Source of the DNA: Mactra quadrangularis
Taxonomy: Eukaryota; Mollusca; Bivalvia; Venerida; Mactridae
Reading direction: 5' to 3'
DNA: 64,000 nucleotides
Assembly: GCA_025267735.1 (NCBI GenBank)
Contig: CM046298.1
Location: 31,037,264 to 31,101,263, forward strand
Every line of letters begins with the position of its first letter. Position 1 is the stretch's first letter. Shown here in pieces: positions 21,976 through 34,912 of this stretch. Below the pieces are notes generated by a model. That model was not told the origin of the DNA. It saw nothing but the letters and a program-made list of their open reading frames with translations, and searched no databases. The position numbers and the translations under genes are program-made.

Positions 21976-24900
21976 AAAATTCGAACCGAACTTTCGTACT
22001 GAGAATTTTCGTACTTGATATATTTAAATACATATATTTTGTCGCAATTAAAATGAGTTAATCTCACACCAAAACAAACCTTGTTCTATATATAATTTGA
22101 TTTTGTGAATACATTGGTGAAATAATTGATAAAACATGTGTTAAATAACAGCAGAAGGATGTCAATCGAACACAAAATTCACATTCGAAAATTGGCCTGT
22201 TTTGTTCACTCACCATGCCCTTATTATTTATTTACTGTTCAAAATGTACCCGTCAAAACATTTTTCAAACAATCTGCTTTAAAATGATGCATAATATCAC
22301 AAGTTTTGTCTACATTGTGGCTTAAAATAAGACTCGGTAATTAGCATGTTTTCACACATTTCAATGAAAAAATCAAACCAAACTGTGGTCGGGCGAATTT
22401 AGGAACTTGATATATAAACATATATTTTGTCCAAATTAAGACGAGTTATTCACTCATTTATACACCAAAAGAAAGCTTATTCTATTGCCAGTCAGATTGT
22501 GTGATTTGGTTGGTAAATTAATTTAAAATACGTGTATTTATTTGTAGCAGAAGGATGTCACTCAAACCGAAATGTACGTCCGAAAATAGGGCTACTTTTT
22601 ACACTCGTCTTGCTGTTATTCTTTTACGAAAATTCAAAATCGACCTGTCGAAACCCTTTTCTATGTATAAGCTTTAAAATGATGCATACTATCACGTGTT
22701 TTTCTGAATTGTGGCTTAAAATAAGACTCGGTAAATAGCACGTATTCGCACTTTTTTATTGAAAATATCGAACCCAACTTCCGCACTGAGAATTTTCGTA
22801 CTCGATATATATACATATAATTTGTCGCATTTAAATTGAGTTTATCACACATCTATACACCAAATTAAAGCTTGTTCTATATAAAATTTGATTTTGTGAA
22901 CAGATAGATGAAATGATTAATAAAACATGTGTTTATTAACAACAGAAGGATGTCAGTCGAACACAAAATTCACATTCGAAAATGGGCCTGTTTTGTTTAC
23001 TCACCAGGCCCTTATTATTTATTTACTGTTCAAAATGTACCCGTCAAAACATTTTTACAACAATCAGCTTTAAAATGATGCATAATATCACATGTTTTGC
23101 CTAAATTGAGGCTTACAATATGACTCGGTAATTAGCATTTTTTTGCACATTTCAATGAAAAAATCAAACCAAACTGTGGTCGGGTGAATTTACGAACTTG
23201 ACATATAAACATATATTTTGTCCAAATTAAGTCGAGTTATTCACTCATTTATACATTGAAAGTAAGCTTATTCAATTGCCAGTTTGATTTTGTGATTTAG
23301 TTTTTAAATAAATTAGAAATACGTGTATTTATTTGTAGCAGAAGGATGTCACTCAAACCGAAATGTACGTCCGAAAATAGGGCTACTTTATGCACTCGTC
23401 TTGCTATTATTATCTTACGAAAATTCAAAAACGACCTGTCTAAGCCTTTTTCTATGTATAAGCTTTAAAATGATGCATAATATCATGTATTTTTTTTATT
23501 GTGGCTTAAAATAAGACTCGGTAAATAGCACGTATTCGCACTTTTTTATTGAAAATATCGAATCGAACTTCCGCACTGAGAATTTTCGTACTCGATAAAT
23601 ATACATATAATTTGTCGCAATTAAATTGAGTTTATCGCACATCTATATACCAAATTAAAGCTTGTTCTATATTAAATTTGATCTTGTGAACAGATAGATG
23701 AAATGATTAATAAAACATGTGTTTATTAACAGCAGAAAGATGTCAGTCGAAAACAAAATTCACATTCGAAAATGGGCCTGTTTTGTTTACTCGCCAGGCC
23801 CTTATTATTTATTTACTGTTCAAAATGTACCCGTCAAAACATTTTTACAACAATCAGCTTTAAAATGATGCATAATATCACACGTTTCGCCTGAATTTAG
23901 GCTTACAATATGACTCGGTAATTAGCACGTTTTTGCACATTTCAATGAAAAAATCAAACCAAACTGTGGTCGGGTAAATTTACGAACTTGACATAAAAAC
24001 ATATATTTTGTCCAAATTAAGTCGAGTTATTCACTTATTTATACATTAAAAGAAAGCTTATTCTATTGCCAGTTTGATTTTGTGATTCAAGTTTTAAATA
24101 AATTAAAAATACGTGTATTTATTAATAGCAGAAGGATGTCACTCAAACCGAAATGTACGTCCGAAAATAGGGCTACTTTATACACTCGTCCTGCTGTTAT
24201 TCTTTTACAAAAATTCTAAATCGACCCGTCTAAACATTTTTCTATGTAAAAGCTTTAAAATGATGCATAATATCGCATATTTTGTCTTAATTGTGGCTTA
24301 AAATAAGACTCGGTAAATAGCATGTATTGGCACTTTTCTAATGAAAATATCGAACCGAACTACCGCACTGAGAATTTTCGTACTCGATATATTAACGTAT
24401 AATTTGTCGCAATTAAATAGAGTTTATCGCACATCTATATACCAGATTATAGCTTGTTCTATATAAAATTTGATTTTGTGAACAGATAGATGAAATGATA
24501 AATAAAACATGTGTTAAATAACAGCAGAAGGATGTCAGTCGAACACAAATTCACATTCGAAAATGGGCCTGTTTTGTTTACTCACCAGGCTCTTATTATT
24601 TATTTACTGTTCAAAATGTACCCGTCAAAACATTTTTACAACAATCAGCTTTAAAATGATGCATAATATCACATGTTTTGCCTAAATTTAGGCTTACAAT
24701 ATGACTCGGTAATTAGCACGTTTTTACACATTTCAATGAAAAAATCAAACCAAACTGTGGTCGGGTAAATTTACGAACTTGACATAAAAACATATATTTT
24801 GTCCAAATTAAGTCGAGTTATTCACTTATTTATACATTAAAAGAAAGCTTATTCTATTGCCAGTCTGATTTTGTGATTTGTTTGTTAAATCAATTAAAAA

Positions 24901-25500
24901 TACGTGTATTTATTTATAGCAGAAGGATGTCACTCAAACCGAAATGTACGTCCGAAAATAGGGCTACTTTATACACTCGTCTTGCTGTTATTCTTTTACA
25001 AAAATTCTAAATCGACCTGTCTAAACCTTTTTCTATGTATAAGCTTTAAAATGATGCATAATATCGCATATTTTGTCTTAATTGTGGCTTAAAATAAGAC
25101 TCGGTAAATAGCATGTATTGGCACTTTTCTAATGAAAATATCGAACCGAACTTCCGCACTGAGAATTTTCGTACTCGATATATTAACGTTCAAATTGTCG
25201 CAATTAAATAGAGTTTATCGCACATCTATATACCAAATTAAAGCTTGTTCTATATAAAATTTGATTTTGTGAACAGATAGATGAAATGATTAATAAAACA
25301 TGTGTTAAATAACAGCAGAAGGATGTAAGTCGAACACAAAATTCACCTTCGAAAGTGGGCCTGTTTTGTTTACTCACCAGGCCCTCATTATTTATTTGCT
25401 GTTCAAAATGTACCCGTCAAAACATTTTTACAACAATCAGCTTTAAAATGATGCATAATATCACATAGTTAGCCTAAATTGAGGCTTTAAAATATAATTC
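21976..25500 (+). repeat. Right arm: nine ~395-bp monomers in alternating types
   Basis: The anchor GCAGAAGGAT, or its variant, starts near 22,151, 22,547, 22,942, 23,338, 23,732, 24,128, 24,524, 24,919 and 25,315, with spacings of 394-396 bp. Odd monomers continue into GTCAGTCGAACACAAAATTC and even ones into GTCACTCAAACCGAAATGTA. The higher-order period is thus ~790 bp (even monomers begin near 22,547, 23,338, 24,128 and 24,919). Both types share GCTTTAAAATGATGCATAAT near mid-monomer. The 62-68-codon frames containing AEGCHSNRNVRPK recur once per dimer and are by-products. Confidence 0.92.
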
Positions 25501-25726
25501 AATTATTCTGCCAACAGACGCAGCAGAAAGATTGATTCTGTTGTTGTTTAATCCTTCTGCCAGCAGACACATCTTTCTGTTATTATAAAATCCTTCTGCC
25601 AACAGACACATCTTTCTGTTATACTTCAATCCTTCTGCCAGCAGACCCAGCAGAAAGATTGATCCTTCTGTTGTAAATGTATCCTTCTGCCAGCAGACAC
25701 AGCAGAAGGATCATTCCTTCTGCTCG
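25501..25726 (-). repeat. Right terminal block of AGCAGAAGGAT short repeats
   Basis: Reverse complement of 18,534-18,770, including details such as AACAACAACAGAATCAATC and the TATAATAACAGAAAGATGTG segment. It ends at CCTTCTGCT before CGAGAAATCAGG, which has no counterpart at the left flank. Confidence 0.87.
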
Positions 25727-25740
25727 AGAAATCAGGTCCT

Positions 25741-25885
25741 GAATGGTCTTAGTAGAAGTCAATTTGAAACAGTAAGTATCTATTTATATATATAACAATA
25801 AAAATGGATCAAGTGCGGCACTTTGAAAATAAACGGAAAAGCTGACATTTTTCTTAGAAAAGTGATTTTCACCGAGAAAGGAGTG

Positions 25886-25922
<37 letters not shown>

Positions 25923-27270
25923 TAATATATATTATATAATCTTATCTTCTAAAAAGCTGAAGCGGACGGTTAAATTATTAACTAAATAACTCAATAAGTT
26001 GTATGTAAGTCGTACCATATTCACAGTTAGATGTTCTATCGACTGACATATCGTGCATGTTACTAGGCATGGGCAAATATTAACTTTTTTTGAAGGGTGT
26101 AAAGCAAACGGGTGCTTTTTATGGCCAAATTATGTGCTGCGTCTGAATATCACAATTGAAATTATCTACGATGACGTTTTAGGCTCTTTCTTTACAAAAA
26201 TTCAAAATGGCTGTCAAAATGGCCGATTTTGGTTTACAGGACTATATTAAGTTGTCACAATAGCTTGTAATATGTCATTTTATAGGTTTTCATGGTTGAT
26301 AAACACTGTTTTGAGGTTAAAATACCAAATGGAGGTATGGGAAGCTATATTTACAGATAATGTATACAATATTTAGGCCAAAGGATGCATATTTTCGATT
26401 ATTCTGTAAGACAATAACAAAATATGCAATTTGATCAAAGAATTCGCTTAAAAACACTGTCTATATTAAGCAAAACATCATTTTCTTGTTTGATGACATT
26501 TTAAATTGATTGTCTTATTTTGTTTCCAGGTAGATTTTCATTTTGAATTTATAACCTTCTTTTATGTGTTGCATTTGGTGTAAATGCGACACAGTTGTGG
26601 CTCTTAGATATCTTACTTCACATATTAATTGTTTTTTGTTTGTGAATCCACAGTAAATCAACTGAGTTCAGTATAAATGGACCAGTATAAGTTTGTTCAA
26701 AATGTAATACTGCAGAAAGTTATCTTTCTTTTTTATTACTTCATAATTGATTTTTTTTAATTTCCGAAGGCTCCTGTGCCATTACTTTTACATGGTACAG
26801 ATCAACTCTAAACCAAGTTCTCAAATAACAAGCAGATCTAAAAGTGTATGCGGACAAGATATATTGGCAGGAATCCATCAAAGTAAAACATACAATTTGT
26901 ACAACTTGGTAGATGCTTTAATGATATTTTAAATTAAATTACAACTTTAAAGATGAAAATAAACATATTAAAAGCTGCAACTGATTCAAAATTGTGCTGA
27001 CAGAGTGGTCTTGAAAACTCCATTTAAGCAATCAGATCTTTTCTCCTAAAAAATCTCCATTGACTTTGAATAAGGGACTTCAGTCGGTTATCTTTCCCTG
27101 ATAAAATCTGAAGCAATTCAATTGGTAAGTAGGTCCTTACAGTTGGAATCCTCGGAATTTATCATTGAATTCCTATGTAAGGATAACAAAATAATTCATC
27201 TAATCTCTTTCTTATTAATTAAGATATTAACAGAAGTGATGAAATTTAGATAGTTCTTTACCCTAAAAAT
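25741..27270. other. AT-rich interval, no gene recognised
   Basis: About 1.5 kb between the foldback and the hAT-like element. Frames at 26,053-26,250 and 26,747-26,932 are 61-65 codons long and show no domain. CAAAATGGCTGTCAAAATGG near 26,204 is a short internal repetition. Confidence 0.5.
25889..25941. repeat. (TA)n microsatellite
   Basis: About 15 uninterrupted TA units, then an imperfect AT tail (AAATATAATATATATTATAT). Confidence 0.95.
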
Positions 27271-28476
27271 TAGGGTTCTACACCGATATACAATATATAT
27301 CGAATACCGGTATTGTAGGTTCGATAGATATATCGGATCGAACGTTTCCGTATCGAACAAAATATCAATCAATGACGGTCATACAAATAAAATCCATGGT
27401 CTGCACATCATTTGATATTTTGCATCGCCAAATCAACATTCTACTGCTTCCAATTCGGTATGTAATAACATATTAACATGTATACGAACAATATCATAAT
27501 TTTACATTCCTTTAAGCAAATGTCTTACATCGGATACGCTATGTTATGTCCCTTTTCAATCAAAGGGAAGTAACTGTTGCGGTTTGAATATCCATTATTA
27601 CGTACGTTCGTTTTCAATTAGTCTGGGAATCGTTAACGACCAGTATTTTAAATACAGATCAATTTTGGGAACCAGAAGTCTCTTGGATTTGTTCGGGTAG
27701 ATCCGCTTTGTAAATAGAACTTTAATGACCAGAAGCAATATTCTTGTTAATAGCTGAAGTTCTGAAAGAGTATGCTTTTCCTTTTGCCGATCTTTGTTTA
27801 GTGTAAATATGCATTACTGGAGATAAATTTTACTAAAGCCAAGCATCAACAAAATGATTTCGTTTTATGTAAATCCAGTACACAAGTACATAAACGATCT
27901 ATTATCGCACGCACTTAGTCAATGTTGATGTTAATTCACAGACTTTTCGTGTCACAAAAACTCGTCTACAACATAACATTTGTCTGAGAATATGCTGCCT
28001 CCGAAAAATGAAGTTTGGGGTTATCATATTGTACAAAAAAAATGGACGGACCAGAGTGTACTATATGATGCAAAAATGTTGTATGCAAAGGACGCAATAC
28101 AACAAACTTGGCCGTACATGTCACCCTGTCAGCAGACAGATCATGTCTAGTCACAGACCCACTCATTCTCATACCCAGAGGCTATCAAGATTCTCGAGTA
28201 AGATCGAGAAGATAACCTCTGGGTACGAGAATGAGACTCACTAGATGCAATGATATTTCTTAAAAATGCAAACCTCGAAGACTTTAACATTTAAATTATT
28301 ATTAAGAGAGTGCACGTAGTAGTATGTTGTTACAATAATCAAAATAAATGAACTAAATATCACTGTTTTGCTGTTTTATTAATCTATTATTAAAATATCA
28401 TATTATATATCGAATATCGATCATTTTGTATCGATACGAATATCGTATCGATCATTCTGACCGATGTAGAGCCCTA
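27271..28476. mobile_element. hAT-like non-autonomous TIR element, ~1.2 kb
   Basis: The left end is TAGGGTTCTACACCGATAT and the right end in reverse complement TAGGGCTCTACATCGGT. Both continue into sequence rich in ATCGATA/ATCGAATA words. TIRs of the form TAGGGNTNTA…CGAT are typical of hAT elements. No transposase frame is present. No 8-bp duplication is found: the left flank is CTAAAAAT, while the right flank is already satellite (CTGCCATGTTCAG). The right flank may have been replaced by array growth. Confidence 0.6.
28162..28235. repeat. 74-bp hairpin inside the hAT-like element
   Basis: CTCATTCTCATACCCAGAGG, then CTATC, pairs with GATAACCTCTGGGTACGAGA, then ATGAG. TTCTCG and CGAGAA extend the stem to a short loop. 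It may be a small nested foldback element. Confidence 0.8.
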
Positions 28477-29322
28477 CCTGCCATGTTCAGAGTCATATAC
28501 ATGTATAGGCTACTGTACTATATGTCTATATAAGAAATAGACCAGATTTTCAGGGGGAGACAATCCAGCCGCAAAGTGCTGATCGGGAGACCTGTCCATG
28601 ACACGTGACCAATGGCAGTGCTGGTTAGGCTGGCTGAGAGCGGTCAAACGCGAAATCGGTCCGCCATGTTCAGCAGAGTTTTATACATGTATAGGCTACT
28701 GTACTATATGTCTATATGAGCAATAGACCAGATTTTCAGGGGGAGACAATCCAGCTGCAAAGAGATGATCGGGTGACCTGTCCATGAAACCTGACCAATG
28801 GCAGTGCTGATTAGGCTGGCTGTGAGCGGTCAAGTGCAAAATCGGTCAGCCATGTTCAGTAGAGTCATATACATGTATAGACTACTGTACTATATGTCTA
28901 TATGAGAAATAGACCAGATTTTCAAGGGGAGACAACCCAGCCGCAAAGTGGTGTTCTGGTGACCTGTCCATGACACGTGACCAATGGCAGTGCTGATTTG
29001 GCTGGCTGTGAGTGGTCAAGCGCGAAATACGTCAGCCATGTTTAGTAGAGTCATATACATGTATAGGCTACTGTACAATATGTCTATACGAGAAATAGAC
29101 CAGATTTTCAGGGGGAGACAATCCTGCCGCAAAGTGGTGATCAGGTGATCTGTCCATGACACGTGACCAATGGCAGAGCTGGTTTGGCTGGCTGTGAGCA
29201 GTCAAGCGCGAAATTGGTCCGCCATGTTCAGTAGAGTCATATACATGTATAGGCTACTGTACTATATGTCTATATGAGAAATAGACCAGATTTTCAGGGG
29301 GAGATGATCCAGCCGCAAAGTG

Positions 29323-29491
29323 ATGGTGGACTGATTTCACGCTGGACCGCTCACAGCCAGCCTAACCAGCATTGCCATTGGTCACGTTTCATGGACTGGT
29401 CACCCGATCACCACTTTGCAGCTGGATTGTCTCCCCCTGAAAATCTGGTCTATTTCTCAAATAGACATATAGTACAGAAGCCTATACATGT
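29323..29491 (-). repeat. Inverted monomer in the satellite array (site 1)
   Basis: After the forward CGCAAAGTGATG the array flips: GGTGGACTGATTTCACGCTG through GCCTATACATGT is reverse-complement monomer. Forward orientation resumes at CGCAAAGTGG. Its last ~90 bp can pair with the preceding forward half-monomer as a long hairpin. Confidence 0.92.
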
Positions 29492-30522
29492 CGCAAAGTG
29501 GTGATCGGGTGACCTGTCCATGACAAATGGCAGTGCTGGTTAGGCTGGCTGTGAGCGGTCAAGCATGAAATCGGTCCACCATGTTCAGTACAGTCATATA
29601 CATGTATAGCCTACTGTACTATACATGTATGTCTATATGAGAAATAGACCAGATTTTCAGGGGGAGACTATCCAGCTGCAAAGTGGTGATCGGGTGACCT
29701 GTCCATGACACGTGACCAATGGCAGACTGGTTAGGCTGGATGTGAGCGGTCAAGCGCGAAATCAGTCTGCCATGTTCCGTACAGTCATATACATGTATAG
29801 GCTACTGTACTATATGTCTATATGAAAAATAAACCAATTTTCATGGGGGAGACAATCCAGCTGCAAAGTGGTGATCGGGAGACCTGTCCATGACACATGA
29901 CAAATGGCAGTGCTGGTTACGCTGGCTGTGAGCGGTCAAGAGAAAAATCGGTCCGCCTGCCATGTTCAGTAGAGTCATATACATGTATAGGCTACTGTAC
30001 TATATGTCTAAATGAGAAAAAGACCAGATTTTCACGGGGAGACAATCTAGTTGCAAAGTGGTGATCGGGTGACCTGTCTTTGACACCTGACCAATGGCAG
30101 TGCTGATTAGGCTGGCTGTAAGCGGTCAAGCGCAAAATCGGTCAGCCATGTTCAGTAGAGTCATATACATGTATAGGCTACTGTACTATATGTCTATATG
30201 AGAAATAGACCAGATTTTCAGGGGGAGACAATCCAGCCGCAAAGTGGTGATTGGGTGACCAGTCCATGATACGTGACCAATGGCAGTGCTGGTTCGGCTG
30301 GCTGTGAGCGGTCAAGCGAGAGATCGGTCCGCCATGTTCAGTACAGTCATATACATGTATAGACTACTGTACTATATGTCTATATGAGAAATAGACCAGA
30401 TTTTCAGGGGGAGACAATCCAGCAGCAAAGTGGTGTTCGGGTGACCTGTCCATGACAAGTGACCAATGGCAGTGCGGATTTGGCTGGCTGTGAGTGTTCA
30501 AGCGCGAAATCGGTCTGCCATG

Positions 30523-31106
30523 TGTGACATAGTCTCAGTCACAAGGTTTTTTTTGTAATTATTAAATAAAAACAACAAAACTTATTTAAAGTTTTCAAAG
30601 TCTATTCATTAAAATGATCGTATAGTTTTCCATTCTCTCCTTCTCCTCTCCTTCTTCTCTCTCACGCACTCTCCTCCTATATTTATGCCAATCCTGAAAT
30701 GTCGTTACTTTCGGTGGGCGTCTAAAATGACCCATTGAAATTAAAGATTACAACTTCGATTATCCAATCAAATTATTTCTTGTTAAACACCTTTATGGGA
30801 AAACCCTAAATGACCCTTGCCAATTGCGTAATTGCATGTTTACTGGACTCTGCCAAAATGAACATAAAAGCTTACTTTAGTGTCATTTTCTTGGACACTA
30901 ATTTAATTATTATTACATTCTTGACGAGCATTTTGGAATAACATAAAGTGCATCATCCTCGTAAACATCACATGATCTTGGCTTGGTCAACTATTATTGA
31001 CTTGTTTCAGAGCCAATGTATATGATTATAGAAATATGTTTAATTTTGAAACCTATACTAACGACATTCCAGAATTAGCTACATGTATTGAGACCGCTAC
31101 GTTACA
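30523..31106. mobile_element. 584-bp insertion in the array with CATG target duplication
   Basis: CATG flanks both sides (30,519-30,522 and 31,107-31,110), and removing one copy plus the insert restores the monomer's CCATGTTCAG. The ends are TGTGACATAGTCTCAG and, in reverse complement, TGTAACGTAGCGGTCTCA. They begin TG and end CA. The matching terminal ~16 bp and 4-bp duplication fit a Ginger-like non-autonomous DNA element; a solo LTR (also TG…CA) is the alternative. There is no coding capacity. Confidence 0.82.
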
Positions 31107-31189
31107 CATGTTCAGTAGAGTCATATACATGTATAGGCTACTGTACTAATAGAACTAAATAGACCAGATTTTCAAGGGGAGACAATCCA

Positions 31190-34100
31190 GCCGCAAAGTG
31201 GTGATCGGGTGATCTGTCCATGACACCTTACCAATGGCAGTACTGGTTTGGCTGGCTGTGAGCAGTCAAGCGCGAAATCGGTCCGCCTTTTTCAGTAGAG
31301 TCATATACATGTTTAGGCTACTGTACTATATGTCTATATGAGAAATAGACCAGATTTTCAGGGGGAGACAATTCAGCCGCAAAGTGGTGTTCTGGTGACC
31401 GGTCTATGACACGTGACCAATGACAGTGCTGGTTAGGCTGGCTGTGAGTGGTCAAGCACAAAATCGGTCCGCCATGTTCAGTAGAGTCACATACATGTTT
31501 AGGCTACTGTACTATATGTCTATATGAGAAATAGACCAGATTTTCAGGGGGAGACAATCCAGCCGCAAAGTTGTGATCAGGTGACCTGTCCATGACACCT
31601 GACCAATGGCAGTGATGGTAAGGCTGGCTGTGAGCGGTCAAGCGCAAAATCTGTCCGCCATGTTCAGTACAGTCATTTACATGTATAGGCTACTGTACTA
31701 TATGTCGATATGAGAAATAGACCAGATTTTCAGGGGGAGACAATTCAGCCGCAAAGTGGTGATCGGGAGACCTGTCCATGACACCTGACCAATGGCAGAG
31801 CTGGTTAGGCTGGCTGTGAATGGTCAAGCGCGAAATTGGTCTGCCATGTTCAGTACAGTCATATACATGTATAGGCTACTGTACTATATGTCTATATGAG
31901 AAATAGACCAGATTTTCAGGGGAGACAATCCAGCCGCAAAGTGGTGATCGGGTGACCTGTCCATGACACGTGACCAATGGCAGTGCTGGTTAGGCTGGCT
32001 GTGAGCAGTCAAGCGCGAAATCTGCCTGTATTGTTCAGTAGAGTCATATACATGTATAGGCTAATGTACTATATGTTTATATGAGAAATAGACCAGATTT
32101 TCGGGGGGAGACAATCCAGCCGCAAAGTTGTGATCTGGTGACCTGTCCATGACACCTGACCAATGGCAGTGCTGATTAGGCTGGCTGTGAGCGGTCAAGC
32201 GCGAAATCTGTCAGTAGAGTCATATACATGTTTAGGCTACTGTACTATATGTCTATATGAAAAATAGACCAGATTTTCAGGGGGAGACAATCCAGCCGCA
32301 AAGTGATATTCGGGTGACCTGTCCATGACACATGACCAAAGGCAGTGCTGGTAAGGCTGGCTGTGAGCGGTTAAGCATGAAATCGGTCCGCCATGTTCAG
32401 TACAGTCATATACATGTATAGGCTACTCTACTATTTGTCTATATGAGATATAGACCAGATTTTCAGGGGGAGACAATCCAGCCGCAAAGTGGTGATCGGG
32501 TGACCTGTCTATGTCACGTGACCGATGGCAGTGCTGGTTAGGCTGGCTGTTAGCGGTCAAGCGCGAAATTGGTCTGCCATGTTCAGTAGAGTCATATACA
32601 TGTATAGGCTACTGTACTATATGTCTATATGAGAAATAGACCAGATTTTAAGGGGGAGACAATCCAGCCGCAAAGTGGTGATTGGGTGACCAGTCCATTA
32701 TACGTGACCAATGGCAGTGCTGGTTGGGCTGGCTGTGAGCGGTCAAGCGAGAAATCGGTCCGCCATGTTCAGTAGAGTCATAAGCATGTATAGACTACTG
32801 TACTATATGTCTATATGAGAAATAGACCAGATTTTCAGGGGGAGACAATCCAGCTGCAAAGTGGTGTTCGGGTGACCTGTCCATGACAAGTGACCAAAGG
32901 CAGTGCTGATTTGGCTGGCTGTGAGTTGTCAAGCGCGAAATGCGTCAGCCATGTTCAGTAGAGTCATATATATGTATAGGCTACTGTACCATATGTCTAT
33001 ATGAGAAATAGACCAGATTTTCAAGGGGAGACAATCCAGCCGCAAAGTGGTGATCGGGTGATCTGTCCATGACACATGACCAATGGCAGTGCTGGTTTGA
33101 CTGGCTGTGAGCAGTCAAGTGCGAAATCGGTCGGCCATGTTCAGTAGAGTCATATACATGTTTAGGCTACTGTACTATATGTCTATATGAGAAATAGACC
33201 AGATTTTCAGGGGGAGACAATTCAGCCGCAAAGTGGTGTTCTGGTGACCGGTCTATGACACTTGACCAATGGCAGTGCTGGTTAGGCTGGCTGTGAGTGG
33301 TCAAGCACAAAATCGGTCCGCCTTTTTCAGTAGAGTCATATACATGTATAGGCTACTGTACTATATGTCTATATGAGAAATAGACCAGATTTTCAGGGGG
33401 AGACAATCCAGCCGCAAAGTGGTGATCAGGTGACCTGTCCATGACACCTGACCAATGGCAGTGCTGGTAAGGCTGGCTGTGAGCGGTCAAGTGCAAAATC
33501 TGTCCGCCATGTTCAGTACAATCATTTACATGTATAGGCTACTGTACTATATGTCTATATGAGAAATAGACCAGATTTTCAGGGGGAGACAATTCAGCCA
33601 CATAGTGGTGATCGGGAGACCTGTCCATGACACCTGACCAATGGCAGTGCTGGTTAGGCTGGCTGTGAATGGTCAAGCGCGAAATTGGTCTGCCATGTTC
33701 AGTACAGTCATATACATGTATAGGCTACTGTACTATATGTCTATATGAGAAATAGACCAGATTTTCAGGGGAGACAATCCAGCCCTAAAGTGGTGATCGG
33801 GTGACATGTTCATGACACATGACAAATGGCAGTGCTGGCTAAGCTGGCTGTGAGCGGTCAAGCGCGAAATCGGTCGGCCTGCCATGTTCTGTAGAGTCAT
33901 ATACATGTATAGGCTTCTGTACTATATGTCTATATGAGAAATAGACCAGATTTTCAGGGGGAGACAATCCAGCCGCAAAGTGTTGATCGGGTGACCTGTC
34001 CATGACACGTGACCAATGGTAGTGCTGGTTAGGCTGGCTGTGAGCAGTGAAGCGCGAAGTCTGCCTGTCATGTTCGGTAGAGTCATATACATGTATAGGC

Positions 34101-34900
34101 TACTGTACAATATGTTTATATGAGAAATAGACCAGATTTTCGGGGGGAGAAAATCCAGCCGCAAAGTGGTGATCGAGTGACCTGTCCATGACACCTGACC
34201 AATGGCAGTGCTGATTAGGCTGAGAGTGAGCAGTCAAGCGCGAATTCGGTCAGCCGTGTTCAGTAGAGTCATACACATGTGTAGGCTACTGTACTCTATG
34301 TCTATATGAAAAATAGACCAGATTTTCAGGGGGAGACAATCCAGCCGCAAAGTGGTATTCGGGTGACCTGTCCATGACACATGACCAATGGCAGTGTTGG
34401 TTAGGCTGGCTGTGAGCGGTTAAGCATGAAATTGGTCCGCCATGTTTAGTACAGTCATATACATGTATAGCCTACTGTACTATTTGTCTATATGAGAAAT
34501 AGACCAGATTTTCAGGGGGAGACAATCCAGGCGCAAAGTGGTGATCGGGTGACCTGTCTATGTCACGTGACCGATGGCAGTTTTGGTTAGGCTGGCTGTG
34601 AGCGGTCAAGCGCGAAATCGGTCTGCCATGTTCATTAGAGTCATATACATGTATAGGCTACTGTACTATATGTCTATATGAGAAATAGACGAGATTTTCA
34701 GGAGGAGACAATCCAGCCGCAAAGTGGTGATCGGGTGACCTGTTCATGACACGTGACCAATGGCAGTGCTGGTTAGGCTGGCTGTGAGCAGTCAAGCGCG
34801 AAATCAGTCCACCATGTTCATTAGAGTCATAAACATGTATAGGCTACTGTACTAAATGTCTATATGAGAAATAGACCAGATTTTCAGGGGGAGACAATCC
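31190..34900 (+). repeat. Higher-order repeat, ~1.85 kb (10 monomers), about two copies
   Basis: Diagnostic variants recur at a fixed distance: GGTGATCTGTCC with AGCAGTCAAG near 31,201 and 33,049; GATCGGGAGACC with GTGAATGGTC at 31,761 and 33,610; ATTGGGTGACCAGTCCAT near 30,249 and 32,691 (1,854 bp after removing the 584-bp insert and CATG). Later variants are about 2.04-2.05 kb apart, consistent with one extra monomer in the second copy (around 33,780-33,960). Confidence 0.7.
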
Positions 34901-34912
34901 AGCCGCAAAGTG

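Larger units (their letters stand above)
18455..25726. mobile_element. ~7.3-kb foldback element with tandem-repeat arms
   Basis: The left and right parts are reverse complements: short AGCAGAAGGAT-type repeats at each outer end, then arms of ~395-bp monomers. The left arm has about four complete monomers and the right arm about nine. The orientation switch lies near 21,975. A ~1.5-kb non-repetitive island interrupts the left arm (20,236-21,734). No transposase is recognisable and no target-site duplication was found. The pattern fits a foldback-type non-autonomous element, or a satellite array that underwent inversion; the sequence does not decide between them. Confidence 0.7.

Noticed and set aside
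22532..22738. Repeated ~62-68-codon frames with AEGCHSNRNVRPK as a gene family
   Set aside because: They recur once per 790-bp dimer in both arms at satellite spacing. The frame simply reads the monomer and includes its AGCAGAAGGAT word.
18455..25726. CRISPR array, because of regularly spaced repeats
   Set aside because: The repeats are ~395 bp, directly adjacent and without unique spacers, in an evidently eukaryotic context with no cas-like genes.
26053..26932. Two frames of 61-65 codons as possible exons
   Set aside because: No recognisable domain, no convincing paired splice sites, and isolated in AT-rich repeat-like sequence.
30523..31106. Host gene fragment interrupting the satellite
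   Set aside because: Exact CATG duplication, matched inverted ends and restoration of the monomer on removal identify a transposon insertion. There is no open frame of note inside.
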